Part shown: positions 13,375 through 24,065 of the stretch, one piece after another
How the letters are laid out: the number at the start of each line of letters is the position of its first letter
Position numbering within the stretch: the first letter of the stretch is position 1
NCBI RefSeq assembly: GCF_033958435.1
Contig: NC_134138.1
Coordinates: 31,402,598-31,466,597, forward strand
Origin: Carettochelys insculpta
Lineage: Eukaryota > Chordata > Testudines > Carettochelyidae
Direction: 5' to 3'
Length of the DNA stretch: 64,000 bases
Notes under the pieces: generated by a model
Databases searched by the model: none
Told to the model about the DNA's origin: nothing
What the model saw: the letters and a program-made list of their open reading frames with translations, nothing else
Position numbers and translations under genes: made by a program

Positions 13375-14085
13375 AGCCGTGTCTACATGTGCACGCTACT
13401 TCAAAGTAGCAGTGCTAACTTCGAAATAGCGCCCGTCACAGCTACATGTGTTGGGCGCTATTTCGATGTTAACATCGACGTTAGGCGGCGAGACGTCGAA
13501 GCTGCTAACTCCATGAGGGGATGGGAATAGCACCCAACTTCGAAGTTGAACGTCGAAGTAGGGCACGTGTAGATGATCCGCGTCCCGCAACATCGAAATA
13601 GCGGGGTCCGCCATGGCGGCCATCAGCTGAGGGGTTGAGAGACGCTCTCTCTCCAGCCCCTGTGGGGCTCTATTGTCACCGTGTGCAGCAGCCCTTAGCC
13701 CAGGGCTTCTGGCTGCTGCTGCTGCAGCTGGGGATCCATGCTGCATGCACAGGGTCTGCAACCAGTTGTCGGCTCTGTGGATCTTGTGTTGTTTAGTGCA
13801 AGTGTGTCTGGGAGGGGCCCTTTAAGGGAGTGGCTTGCTGTTGAGTCCGCCCTGTGACCCTGTCTGCAGCTGTGCCTGGCACCCTTATTTCGATGTGTGC
13901 TACTTTGGCGTGTAGACATTCCCTCGCAGCACCTATTTTGATGTGGTACTGCGCAACGTCGAAGTTGAACATCGATGTTGCCAGCCCTGGAGGATGTGTA
14001 GACGTTATTCATCGAAATAGCCTATTTCGATGTTGCTACATCGAAATAAGCTACTTCAATGTAGGCTTCACGTGTAGACGTAGCT
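13375..14085. mobile_element. 711-bp MITE inside hAT left arm
   Basis: The ends AGCCGTGTCTACATG and, in reverse complement, AGCTACGTCTACACG are inverted repeats, and the subterminal TCGAAGTAGC/GCTACTTCGA-type blocks pair across the element. Flanking triplets are TAG (left) and TAA (right). The interior is GC-rich with a CTG run near 13708-13722 and two overlapping frames (13396-13761 and 13695-14012, minus strand) that carry no known domain and are probably chance frames in a palindromic GC-rich sequence. Confidence 0.75.
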
Positions 14086-14625
14086 TAAGAGTTACAGTTC
14101 AGTCTTAAATTAACAATTATGTCCTGTAATAAAACCTTCAGGAATATATCCAACAAAAATTGGCAGTCCTACGAACAAATGTAGATTTTTTTTCATTATA
14201 TATCTGCATCAAAAACAGAACAGTGTAAAACAAGTCCACAAAGTCCTATGAACTGTTTAGCGAATTCCTAGGGAAACAAATTTGTTTACGCTTATGGGAG
14301 AGAGTACTTTCCACTTCTTATTTACTATGTTGCCTGAAAGTGAGAATAAACATTTACACAGCAATTTTGTAGACATCATTGTAAGGGATTTACATGCCAG
14401 ATATGCTTAACATTTGTATGCCCCTTCATGCTTTGGCCACCATTCCAGAAGACATGCTTCCATGCTGATGATGCCCTTAAAATATTAATTTAGTTTGTGA
14501 TTGGATTCCTTATGGGAGAATTGTAAGTCTCCTGGTCTGTTTTGCCCCCGTCCTGCCAGATATTTCATATTATAGCTATCTCAGACGATGCCCCAGCACA
14601 TTTTGGTCATTTTAAGAACATTTTA

Positions 14626-15059
14626 GGTATGTCTACTCTAGTGCGATCTGTTGACAGAAGCTACTGTTGGAAGATATCTTCTGACAAAACTCCTGTCAAC
14701 AGATTGCAGACACACATGAAAGTGGGTCACTCTGTTGATCCACTGTGTCAACAGAGAGTGGCTGGACTGCCCAGCTACTCTCTCCGCAGAACGGGCAACC
14801 TGAAGCACAGCAGACAGGGCTACCTAGTGACCCTGAAGTCCTGTCTGTCGACGGAGGGGCCTCTCCAGAAGGTCTAAATGGCTTTTTGTTGATAGATTCT
14901 TTGAGAAAGGTGTTCTACCTGATGGGGGAGAGGCAGAAGTGCCAAGTTCTGTCGACAGTATGTCGACAAAATACATTTTTAGTGTGGATGCTCCATGGGT
15001 TTTGTCAACAAAATACCTATTTGGTTTTGTCGACAAAACCCTCTAGTGTAGACATAGCC
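14626..15059. mobile_element. MITE inside hAT centre
   Basis: The ends GGTATGTCTACTCTAGTG and, in reverse complement, GGCTATGTCTACACTAGAGG are inverted repeats. Internal GTCGAC/GTTGAC-rich blocks (TTTTGTCGACAAAACC near the right end) recur in both orientations. Flanking triplets are TTA and TTT. The same subfamily is present at 40440-40694. Confidence 0.75.
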
Positions 15060-15100
15060 TTTCTCTGCAGATCTCAAAAAACACAAAGCAGCTACAATTT

Positions 15101-15541
15101 GTGAGATTTCTAAAGATAGCTATAGCATTCAACCCAAATTTTAAGACTTTAAAGCACTGTTCAAAGTCTGAAGTGGACATGGTGGGAAGAATGCTTTCAG
15201 ATGTTTTAAAAAAGCAATGGTCTGATGAGGAAACAACGGATCCAGAACCACCAAAAAAGAAAATCAGCCTTCTGCTGGTGGCAGATGACTCAGAAATAAA
15301 AATAGTACACATAGCTCACATTGCTTAGAATCATTATTGATCAGAACACAACATCATCATGTCCTCTGAAATAGTGGTGGAAGGGACATGTGAATATTTA
15401 CTGCGTCTGGCATGTCTAGCAATGCCAGCTATAACAGTGCCATGCCACTGCATGTTTTCACTTTCAGGAGACACTGTAAACAAGAAACGAGCAGCATTAT
15501 CTCCTGTGAATGTAAACAAATTTGTTTATCCAAGCAATTGA
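15101..15541 (+). pseudogene. hAT transposase C-terminal (hATC) remnant
   Basis: Two frames carry the relic. The first (15101-15328) ends in a PEPPKKKI-containing linker. The second (15359-15541) reads through CLAMPAITVPCHCMFSLSGD and then VNKKRAALSPVNVNK, which is the hATC dimerisation motif: family members usually have P(A)TSVPSERLFSLAGDIVNKKRS-LSP-NVN at this place. Here the usual SER is changed to CHC. The catalytic N-terminal two thirds is missing, so the copy is inactive. It belongs to the fold-back element that surrounds it. Confidence 0.8.
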
Positions 15542-15835
15542 CTCAATAAGGAGGAGGACTGAGTGGACTTCTAAGCTCTAAAATTTTACCATGTTTTGTT
15601 TTTGAATTAAGTTTTTTCTTTGTACATAATTCTATTTAGAGATTGCATTACAGTACTTTTGAAAATAAAGGCCATTTATTTTGTTTTTTATAGTGCAAAT
15701 ATTTGTAATAAAATATTAATAAAATATTCATAATAAAATAAATATAAAATGGCGTTGTATTCCATGTTGTAATTGACATTAATATATTTGAAGATGTAGA
15801 AAACATACAAAAAATAAATGAATGGCATTCTATTA

Positions 15836-16269
15836 GGCCATGTCTACATGGTGTGCTGCTGCCAGCAGGGTCATGCAAATGACGGCACTTGACAATGCAA
15901 ATGAGATGCTAATTTACAAATCGCACAATTCATTTGCATACTTTTGTGTGATCCCTGTCGCAACAGAGGTTTCTGTTGCCACTAAACAAACCATGTAGAT
16001 GGGATTCTGTCAACCAAAACCCCCTTGTCAACAGCCCCTTATCCCTAACAAAAATGAGGGATAAGGGGCTGTCAACAAGGGGAGTTTTGGTCAACAGAAA
16101 CCCACCTACATGGCCTATTTTTTAATGACAGAAGCCTCTGCCAGGACAGCACTCACATGAGAGTATGGGAATGGGGCAGACAATTTGTTAAATGAGTGCC
16201 TCATTTGCGGTGTTGAGTGCCCTCATTTGCATGACCCCGCCCGCAGCAGCATGCCGTGTAGACATAACC
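15836..16269. mobile_element. 434-bp palindromic MITE, TTA target duplication
   Basis: The ends GGCCATGTCTACATGGTGTG and, in reverse complement, GGTTATGTCTACACGGCATG are inverted repeats flanked on both sides by TTA. The arms stay complementary inward (GCTGCTGCCAGCAGGGTCAT against ATGACCCCGCCCGCAGCAGC), meeting at a centre with GGGATAAGGGGCTGT and its complement. Removing the insertion and one TTA restores a continuous hAT right end. Confidence 0.9.
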
Positions 16270-16349
16270 TTACTGTTTAACATTGTGCTTAACCACAAAT
16301 AATTTTAATAGTTGCAATTAATTACAATTTTCATCACTTGACACTTCTA

Positions 16350-17260
16350 GTATATGTGTTGTATATTTATAAAATATATACAAAATTTGTCATTATGTTT
16401 ATTTTTATTCATTATTAGTAATAATCCTCTGTTCTTCAACACAGCAGGTGAGGAGGATGCGTTGATATGAATTAGGTGGGTAGTAATATATGCATGCATG
16501 AGGAGCTCCAAGCATGGAGAGGACTACTGTATGGTCTTCTTATGACATTATCTCTGAAACGGTATTCTTTTGAATAGGTACAACTGGGCACTGTTCCTGT
16601 CTCTACAGTTTGTTTTATTCTGCTTTGGTTTTAGCAAGCCCGTTGTAGCAATTTGCAGCTAGCTATGTCTTTCTCTTCTGACTCTTCTGACTCTCCCCCA
16701 CCCCCACCCCCATAATAAATAAATAAATAAATCCTCTGAATTTCATTTTTGGCTGAAAATGAGATGCATCTTCCTGTTTTGTTTATCTACCTGTATCATC
16801 ACTGGTTGCAGAGACCTGGTGGAAATTAAAATGTTTCCAGATCATCATGTTGGTGTAACTCAGAACAGAATTTGGACCTCAGGTTCTATGTAATTTGAGG
16901 CCATATTCACTACTGCATTTATTCCAGTTTTATGCCTGCATCCCTGTATGTATTCTGAGGGATTTCAACTTCCATCAAACTGCCCTGAAACAATGGCCAA
17001 TCAGACCAGCATTACTGGTTATTCTAGATTTGCACCAGTACTACTTGTAGAAGAATTTGACTCTCCATCAAACTTCTCCATGTATACTCAGGGGCTGTGC
17101 TGAGTGATTTAATAGACAAGCATGCGTGGAAGGTATCAGAGGCACAGGGAGGCTAAGCCTTCACAGACAACCAGATGTGGCTTGCAGTTCAGCCTTCAGT
17201 TCTGTTTTTGGCCAGGTTCCCCACACTCTGGGGCTGGGAAAACAGGAGGAGTAAAGGGAC
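16350..17260. other. Noncoding DNA, no gene seen
   Basis: The stretch contains a CCCCCA-rich patch followed by a short (AAAT)n run at about 16709-16731. Frames are short and featureless. Confidence 0.5.
16709..16732. repeat. (AAAT)n microsatellite
   Basis: About five AAAT units directly follow a C-rich stretch. Confidence 0.9.
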
Positions 17261-17261
17261 T

Positions 17262-17478
17262 TTGAAGTACCCTGGGCACTTCTAAATACCGGCGGGTGAG
17301 CCGCGGCTACACGCAAGCCGGCACTTTGAAGTTTAAAACTTCGAAGTTGCCGGGGGGTGGGGGGGACGGAATTTGCTTAATGAAGTTCTGCATATGGAGC
17401 ACAGCACTTCCTTAATAAACTCCCAACACCCTACTTATCATCCTCCCTTCGATGTAGGGAGGTAGTGTAGACACAGCC
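17262..17478. mobile_element. MITE, right end clear, left end uncertain
   Basis: The right end reads GTGTAGACACAGCC followed by TTA. The interior (CTTCGAAGTTGCCGG, TAATGAAGTTCTGCATATG, CACAGCACTTCCTTAATAA) matches the subfamily at 63395-63682 and 52167-52349. A counterpart left end could not be found, so the copy is probably truncated. Confidence 0.65.
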
Positions 17479-17481
17479 TTA

Positions 17482-18580
17482 GTGTATTTTTGTTCGTTTG
17501 TTTTTTTGTTTGTGGGGGAGGGTGTTGTTTTTCACCTTTGCTTTATTTACAACTCATTATTTAAATTTAGATTTTACAGAGGACAGAGAAGTCAAAATAA
17601 GTACTTATATATACATACTATTCCTAAAAATACAACACCCTCTTGTATTATAGAAGTTTTCTACACATCTGTTTCTGCACTGGTTTTAAATACTACACAG
17701 CCACATATTTTATGTCACTTGACTAAATAGCATTTAAGCTTTCCAGAGTTGCTCTTTGTTTTGAGCCTTTTGTTGACTTTGCGTCTCTAAGTCTTGATGG
17801 ATTTCCCTTTCAACTCCAGTATCAGCTTACTTTTTCACCTGCTTGTATGTAAGCTATAATAGACAACTACTGGTTGACATAAACAATCCTTTTGAGCCTG
17901 AAAATACTACCAGACACAGCATGTAAGTCTGGTTGATCGAAGTCTGAGCCTGACAAAGGAGAAGAGCCCTCCGGATTTTTAGCAACGCAGGAGAAGTGTC
18001 ATTGGGAAACATAAATATCTTTGACATAGTTTCTTAACAAAAAATGACAAGGGACCTCATGCTGTTCATATCTAGTGCTTCAAGTGAAGCCTGTAGACTG
18101 AAACATGATTTGCATGCTATCCATGTTAAACTTACCATAGTAGAATGTGTTCATTGCCTTTGAAGCTGAGATCTGTTACCACAGTGAAAATAGCAGGGTG
18201 AAAATATCCTCCCACAGAAGATTATTTTCAGCTCTCTGCTGTTTTCGGCCACCTTGTGTGAATGAGGTTGAATCTTAATTTGTGACCATTCTAAGAACTC
18301 TGTGGATAAACACACACAGGGTGTTGTACTTACGGTCACCTGATTATATTACTGCTCTCCACATGTATTATTGGCCTGCAGGAGGAATTACCTCAGATTG
18401 CTCTGCATTGGTGTAGTGGAGTCTGTCACACCAGAAGAGATGTCAAATGTTGTAAAATAAATGAAATTAATAATGTGTTAGTCCCAGATGGAATTCCTAC
18501 TGAGACATGGTAAAAGTTGAGATTAGATGAGAGGCATGTTCTAACATTCCTCTTTAGTTCAATTATGAGATTAATCTACA
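17482..18580. other. Noncoding DNA, no gene seen
   Basis: A GT-rich patch lies near 17489-17525. No frames with recognisable domains or repeats were identified. Confidence 0.5.
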
Positions 18581-18585
18581 GCTAG

Positions 18586-18818
18586 GGAGATTTAGATAAC
18601 ATATCTGGGAAAGTTTTCTAACTATAAGGATAGTTAAGGTCTGTGATAAGCTTCCAAGGGAGGCTGTGGCATTATCATCACTGTTGGTTTCTAAGAACAG
18701 GTTGAACAATAAATAGCAGCAGTTGTCTAGATTTACGTGATTCAGCCTCAGTGCAAATGGCTGGAATTGATGACTTCTCAGGGTCTCTTCCAGCTCTCCC
18801 TTTCTGATTCTACAAGAT
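18586..18818 (+). mobile_element. CR1 LINE 3' end
   Basis: The order of blocks is that of the CR1 tail: GTTTTCTAACTATAAGGATA, CTTCCAAGGGAGGCTGTGG, CTAAGAACAGGTTGAACAAT, GGCTGGAATTGATGACTTCT, and a terminal TCTTCCAGCTCTCCC followed by TGATTCTACAAG. It is 5'-truncated, as CR1 copies usually are, and noncoding. Confidence 0.8.
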
Positions 18819-18975
18819 GAAAAGAAAAATAAATCCATGGCGGTAAAGTGTGCTGGTGATGTCTTGCAAGGAAAAAGATTAGACAGGCACCTGTACAAAT
18901 TATAGAGATATACAGCTGATGAGTTGCACAATGAAATATTGGGAATGGTGGGAACAAGTCATCAAATGAGATTAA

Positions 18976-20914
18976 GGCTATAGCTATACTACAAGATAAA
19001 TTCAAATTTAAGGCAGTTAGCTTGATATTAAAACCTCACTGTCTTCATGTTACATACCATTAGTTTGAATTAAGGAGGACTAATATCGATATCGTAATAT
19101 TGTTGGAACCAGCTGAGTGTAGCATCAAGCTTGAATTTAAATTTTCAAATAAAGGCCAGTGCGGAAGCACCATGTCTTAAAACTGAATTTGTTAGCCTCC
19201 AGAAGTGTCCCGTATGTATCCCACAGCTGCCTTATTTAAGGAAAATAACCCTCCCTCCACATCCATTTTTCTGCCTGCTACTTAACCTCCTCCCAGCAAG
19301 TAAAAACATTCATGTAAGACACAGTTTGACTTATTGGTTCACATTTGGTGGGAGCTCAAATGAGTTTGGTTAGTGGGGATTGGTTGTTATTACAGCACAG
19401 AAATACATGGTTATCATACGTGTTGCAGATCACTCATGAAGCTGTTTTTTAAAATGTCCCTGATTGCTGCTGCCTCCGCATGGTTATTGGTGAATGGCCA
19501 TGTAGGTGGCTGCAAGTAAGCCCTGCCCATGACCTCAACCTTAATATTCCAGGTATTTAGAAAATTCTCCCACCTGGATTCACAAATGTTATGCAAAATA
19601 ACGCATGCTGTAATCACGGTGGGGACATTAGTTTCTTAAAGGTCCAAATGAGTCAATAGGCATCTGAATTTCACTTTTAAATGGGCAAAGACACATTCAT
19701 CTGCCATTCTGCACTTGCTGAGTCTTGGATTGAAGTTTTCCTTGCTGTGGTCCAGAGCTCTTGTGTACGATTTCATGAGGCAAGAAAGCAGAGGGTAAAC
19801 AGTGTTGCCTAATATTACAATAGACATCTCTATATAGCCAATCTTGATTTTCTGGTCTGGGAAAAAAGTCCCATCCATGAGCTTTCTGTACAGCCCAGAA
19901 TTTCTAAAGATGTGCACACTGTGAACCTTCTCCGGTCATCCCACGTTGTTGTTGGTGAAATGACCTTTGTGATCTACCAACACATGAAGAACCATGGAGA
20001 AGTACCCCTTTCTGTTTATATAATCAGAGGCGAGGTGGGCTGAGGCCATGATGGGGATGTGCATGCCATCTATTGCTCCATGGTTAGGCAACACCTAGCC
20101 AGCAAAGCCATCCACTATGGGCCTGTACATCTCCCAGGATCACGATCTTCCTGAAGAGATTCTGACAGATTGCTCTGGCTACCTGCATCACCACGGCCCC
20201 CACTGTAGATCTGCCCACCCCAAATTGATTTGCCACTGACTGATAATTGTTGGGTGTTGCAAACTTCCACAGAGAAATTGCCACTCACTTCTGAACTGTT
20301 AAACCAGTTGCATTCTTGTGTTGCTGTGCTACAGCACAGGGGTCAGCACATGATAAAATTCCATAAAAGTGGACTTACACATGCGAAAGTCCTGCAGCCA
20401 CTGCTCCTCATCCCAGGACTCCAAAAGGATGTGGTCCCAACAGGGTGTGCTGATATCACAAGGACCGCAGTAGAAAGATTTCCTTTCAAAACCGTCATCA
20501 TCATCATCTTCAGAGTCAACCATCATCTTACGTTGTAATTGACAGAAAAATTACACAACAGTCTGTGCAGCTGCAATCACTTGAAGCGTATGAGGGTACA
20601 TGCTTGCACTAGCACTGTCTCCCATTCTTTTTTGCCTGGTTACTGGGTACTCTGAATTCTGGGACACTACTTTGCATTCTAGGATAATGACATCAAACAC
20701 CCACAAGCAACCGAGGCTAAGGCACTGTGGGATAGGTACCCACAGTGTACTGCCCACACAGTCAAACTTGGATAAGGCAACAGGGGTGCGGAAACTTGAC
20801 ACAGAGGAACGGAGGGTCGAATTTCCAGAAGGTTTTGTGGACACTTAAATTTAAATTCATAATATCGAAGTTGAGAAACCAAAGTTGAATTTATCCCATA
20901 GTGTAGATGTAGCC
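18976..20914 (-). mobile_element. PIF/Harbinger DNA transposon
   Basis: The ends GGCTATAGCTATACTAC and, in reverse complement, GGCTACATCTACACTATGGG are terminal inverted repeats, flanked on both sides by TAA, the 3-bp target duplication of PIF/Harbinger elements. The 1939-bp unit contains a broken minus-strand transposase. Both termini resemble the GGCTATGTCTACACTA ends of the MITEs in this window, so this family or a close relative is a candidate source of their mobility. Confidence 0.9.
19414..20526 (-). pseudogene. Harbinger transposase (HARBI1-like), disabled
   Basis: Minus-strand pieces in order: an acidic start (20329-20526, with a DSEDDDDDGF run), a helix-turn-helix-like piece (20084-20284, with SVANQFGVGRSTVG), a segment near 20045-20085 reading AIDGMHIPIMAS, which holds the first catalytic Asp of the DDE_Tnp_4 fold, then HIFRNSGLYRKLMDG (19870-19917) and DECVFAHLKVKF (19650-19690), which supplies the Glu position, and a C-terminal ACVILHNICE motif (19600). 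It is dead: stops and frameshifts separate the pieces, a TGA replaces the Trp of the VGWP motif near 19940, and the usual HD before the second Asp reads HS. Intact family members are about 350-400 aa. Confidence 0.85.
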
Positions 20915-20917
20915 TAA

Positions 20918-22035
20918 GAATGTACCAGTATTTATGCTGGTTTTGCATTGAGGAAGCTAGTGGAAAAATCAGAGAGAAAAAGAAAAATAGTCATGGGGTG
21001 TTCACTCATTTGGAAAGGGTCTTTGACCAGTGCCAAAAGAAGTCATTTGACGGTGTCTGAGGGAGAAAGCAGTACCAGAACTTTAAGAGTGGCTTGTTCG
21101 TGTCATGTATGTAGGTGCAATAGAAATAGTCTAACTTCTACTCGTGAAACAGATGAAGTATTGATAAAGGTGGGAGAGCATCAGCAATCAGCACTGAATC
21201 CTCTCTTATTATTCCTTTTAGTGAGTACCCTCACAAGGAATATATAGTAGATACATTTGTTTTTAGATACTATCTGTTCAGTGATCAGGGGAAAAATAGT
21301 CCGGAAGAAGTGTCTTGAAAAATGGAGAGATGTTTTGGAGAAAAATGAGCTCAAAATAAGCAGAGGAAAAGCAAAGTCTGTGGTAATTTCCGTAATGTGA
21401 ACACTGGAGAATTATCATTGAAACTAAATAAGAAAAAGCAAATTAAATAAATAAAAATGGCTTCTAGAAAAACTGGGAAATGGATAACAAAAGTAGAGCT
21501 AGGACAAGCAGGTCTTTGCCTCATCCCTACTCCATCTGCCCAAGGCCCCACCTCATCTTGGGACGTGGAGTTGCCCTCCCGCCACCTTTTCCCAGGGGCC
21601 CAGCAAGTCTGTCGGCCCATCTGATTATGACACAATTGTACAGTTACGCTCTGCATCTGTAGCAGAGGTAAATCCCAGAACAAAATTCTATGTGCTTGTC
21701 TTGTAGCTCAGCTTGACACCTATATTCAGCAGGAAGTGGAATGCTTATGCAGAATCTCACATGTTAAATTTGTGGCAGATGCACAGTTGTGCTGCTGTTG
21801 GATTCATTTTCTACTGGATGTCTGTGTAACTTCGTAGGACATATTTTAGCAGCCTGCCATTCAAAAGACTGTACATGAAGGAAGAACCCCAAGTCATTAG
21901 TTGTGTACAAGAGTTTCAAAGAATGAGTACAGATTAAGCTGCTATATCATTTGATTATAGGGTACATACAGTGTTTGTCACCATTTTAAAGCATCTTAAA
22001 AAGTCTCTTTTTTAACCAATTTCTTTAAGTATTTT
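20918..22035. other. Noncoding DNA, no gene seen
   Basis: The frames at 20948-21247 and 21351-21683 lack any recognisable domain. No repeat was identified. Confidence 0.45.
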
Positions 22036-22136
22036 AACAAAACAAACAAGCAGTCATGTAGTACCTTGAAGACTAGCCAAATAATTTATTAGGTTATGAG
22101 CTTTCATGGGGCAGACCCACTTCTTCAGATCTGGAG
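22036..22136 (+). mobile_element. Tortoise-type SINE, 5'-truncated
   Basis: The order AAGCAGTC, TGTAGTACCTTGAAGACTAG, AATAATTTATTAGGTTATGA, GCTTTCATGGGGCAGACCCA, CTTCTTCAGATC is the body of the turtle tRNA-derived SINE. The tRNA-like head is missing. The nearest relative in the window is 54781-54902. Confidence 0.75.
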
Positions 22137-23560
22137 ATATGCCATTTCCAGTACAGCACTGATGGTTGTATAATACAACTGTTAGCAAAAACTGAAGGTG
22201 GAACACACTAAAGCTTTGTAACTTAATGTGACATTATGCAAAAGGTTATTTTTTAAATTAAAGCAATACATTGATTGATGAAATTGGTGAAATATCTTGA
22301 TGTAAACTGAAAGAAGTCACCAAAGGTCAGCTCAAGCTAGATCATTGAAGATTAGAGGGAACTGCAGTTTCCAAACATATTTCAGCTCTGGTGCACCTGA
22401 GAATCTTTTGTATTCAACATTGCAGTTTGTGCCATTCTGCATTTCTGTAAACTTAAACACAAAACATAATCATTATAAACTTGATTTCTTTTATTTGAAG
22501 TCAGAAATAGTTCACCCACATTGAGCTTTTGCAGCTTGGAAATAATGTGTAACTCTCCTGCATTCCAAACACTTCTACTTCACAACATAAAACTTAAAAC
22601 AAGTCATTATTTAGCAGAAAGTGTATGTAAGATCTAAAATAATAATAAACTTCTGAGCTATCTGGAGATCCAAATGCACTCTAAAGAATGGGGATCTGAT
22701 TGCCTGCTGTATCACAGCCAGGGTGAGAGCCAAAGAATTTTCTGATCTTGGAATATCTAAAGAGTAGTACAATGTCTCCCCCTTAGTGAAAAAGAATAAG
22801 ATAAATGGAGTGAATTAGAAAGTGAGTGGAATACTGTGCCCAATGTGCTTGTATGTGAATGGATAACCATTCTAAAGATGCTTTGGTAGAAATGCTTGTC
22901 CTCTGGTTTTGGTATTAATGCTACCAATGGATGGCACTAACTCGGATGCTTGACTTGCTATTTAAAAAATAAATCAGGAAACAGTTCTTAGGCTGCACCT
23001 CTTCTGTTTACACAAAAGTAGTTGGAATCTAGAAAGAACAAAAATAAGGAACCAAATTAATTTACAAAGGGAAAAAATAAAGCACTATCCAACTATTTTA
23101 GTTTAAGGCAGCACTCAATACCTCTTAGGGATGCAATGCCTGTTGTATTCCGTGGTAAAAGATTACATGTCCTTTAGCAGCATCTCTCTAAAGCTTATGT
23201 AATGTAAAACTTTTGCAATGATTTGAATACTTGCTGACCTAAGACAACAGCTTGGAATATCTATCTAAATGGTAATAAGAACTTAGAAGGTTAATCCATG
23301 TTAGTGTGCAGTATAGCTAAAATCTTTGGCATTTTCATTTTGGCTCCTTTATGGTTATCAAAACAGAATAAAGCCTTAGATTCCCAAGCGAATTGCTCCA
23401 CAGGTGAGTGACAGGAATTGCTCTTTTCTTAGCCAAGTGGATCTGCAGCATTACTATTAAACTTAGTTCAGGTTAATGGTAATATGTGTGTATTTAAACA
23501 GTGTTACAGAGCTTAAGGATCCAGATTGCAAAATGGATGGTTGGGCCCCGGTCCTGACAT
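22137..23560. other. AT-rich noncoding DNA, no gene seen
   Basis: No frame over 60 residues with protein-like features, and no recognised repeat. Confidence 0.5.
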
Positions 23561-23566
23561 GAGTTC

Positions 23567-23765
23567 ATAGAATCGTAGAATTCCAGGACTGGAAGGGACC
23601 TCAGGAGGTCATCGAGTCCAGCCCCCTGCTTCATGCAGGATCAACGCCAACTAAGTCATCCCAGCCAGGACTTTGTCAAGCTGAGACTTAAAAACCTCTG
23701 GGGATGGAGATTCCATCACCTCTCTAGGCAACACATTACAGTGCTTCACCGCCCTCCTCTGTAGA
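23567..23765 (-). mobile_element. CR1 LINE 3' end, antisense
   Basis: Starts with ATAGAATCGTAGAATTCCAG and CTGGAAGGGACCTCAGGAGG, the reverse complement of the CR1 3' terminus, and continues through CATCGAGTCCAGCCCCCTGC to GGAGATTCCATCACCTCTCT. It is 5'-truncated near CCGCCCTCCTCTGTAGACAT. Confidence 0.85.
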
Positions 23766-24065
23766 CATAGGGGCTTTCCTTCATTGTTCACATTGCAGGA
23801 GCCGCGCTTTATGGGGAAGGGAGAAAACATCCCATTTGAAATATGGAGCAGCTTTTTCATACTTCGGGTTGCCAATATTCCTGGATCAGCCTGGAGACTC
23901 CTGGAACTGACATTGATCCCCCAAGTGAATATTGATAGCATTTGTTGTGGTATATTCTTATCCTCTACCCTGGAAGAAAAGGGCAGGCAATGGAGAACTA
24001 TTGTATCAGTAGTGAACATGGAGAATTATTTTTCAATGCTTGTGAACTTCTTTGGAAACCTATTA

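Larger units (their letters stand above)
13009..16349. mobile_element. Fold-back hAT element, split by three MITEs
   Basis: The left end starts TAGGGCTATTGACTGATCAG and the right end in reverse complement starts TAGAAGTGTCAAG. The left arm (about 13009-14470) is the inverted counterpart of the right arm (about 15355-16349). For example AAATTTGTTTAC near 14278 matches the reverse complement near 15520, CCTGAAAGTGAGAA near 14333 matches the reverse complement of the hATC-coding region near 15462, and GCAAATATTTGTA near 15694 matches TACAAATATTTGCA near 13225. Three MITEs (13375-14085, 14626-15059, 15836-16269) interrupt it. An 8-bp target duplication is not convincing (ATAGAGAT versus GTATATGT). 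The unit length without the MITEs is about 1.76 kb. Confidence 0.75.

Noticed and set aside
13396..14012. Two overlapping minus-strand frames (121 and 105 residues) as a small gene
   Set aside because: They lie wholly within a palindromic MITE and include its inverted arms; no protein family is recognised.
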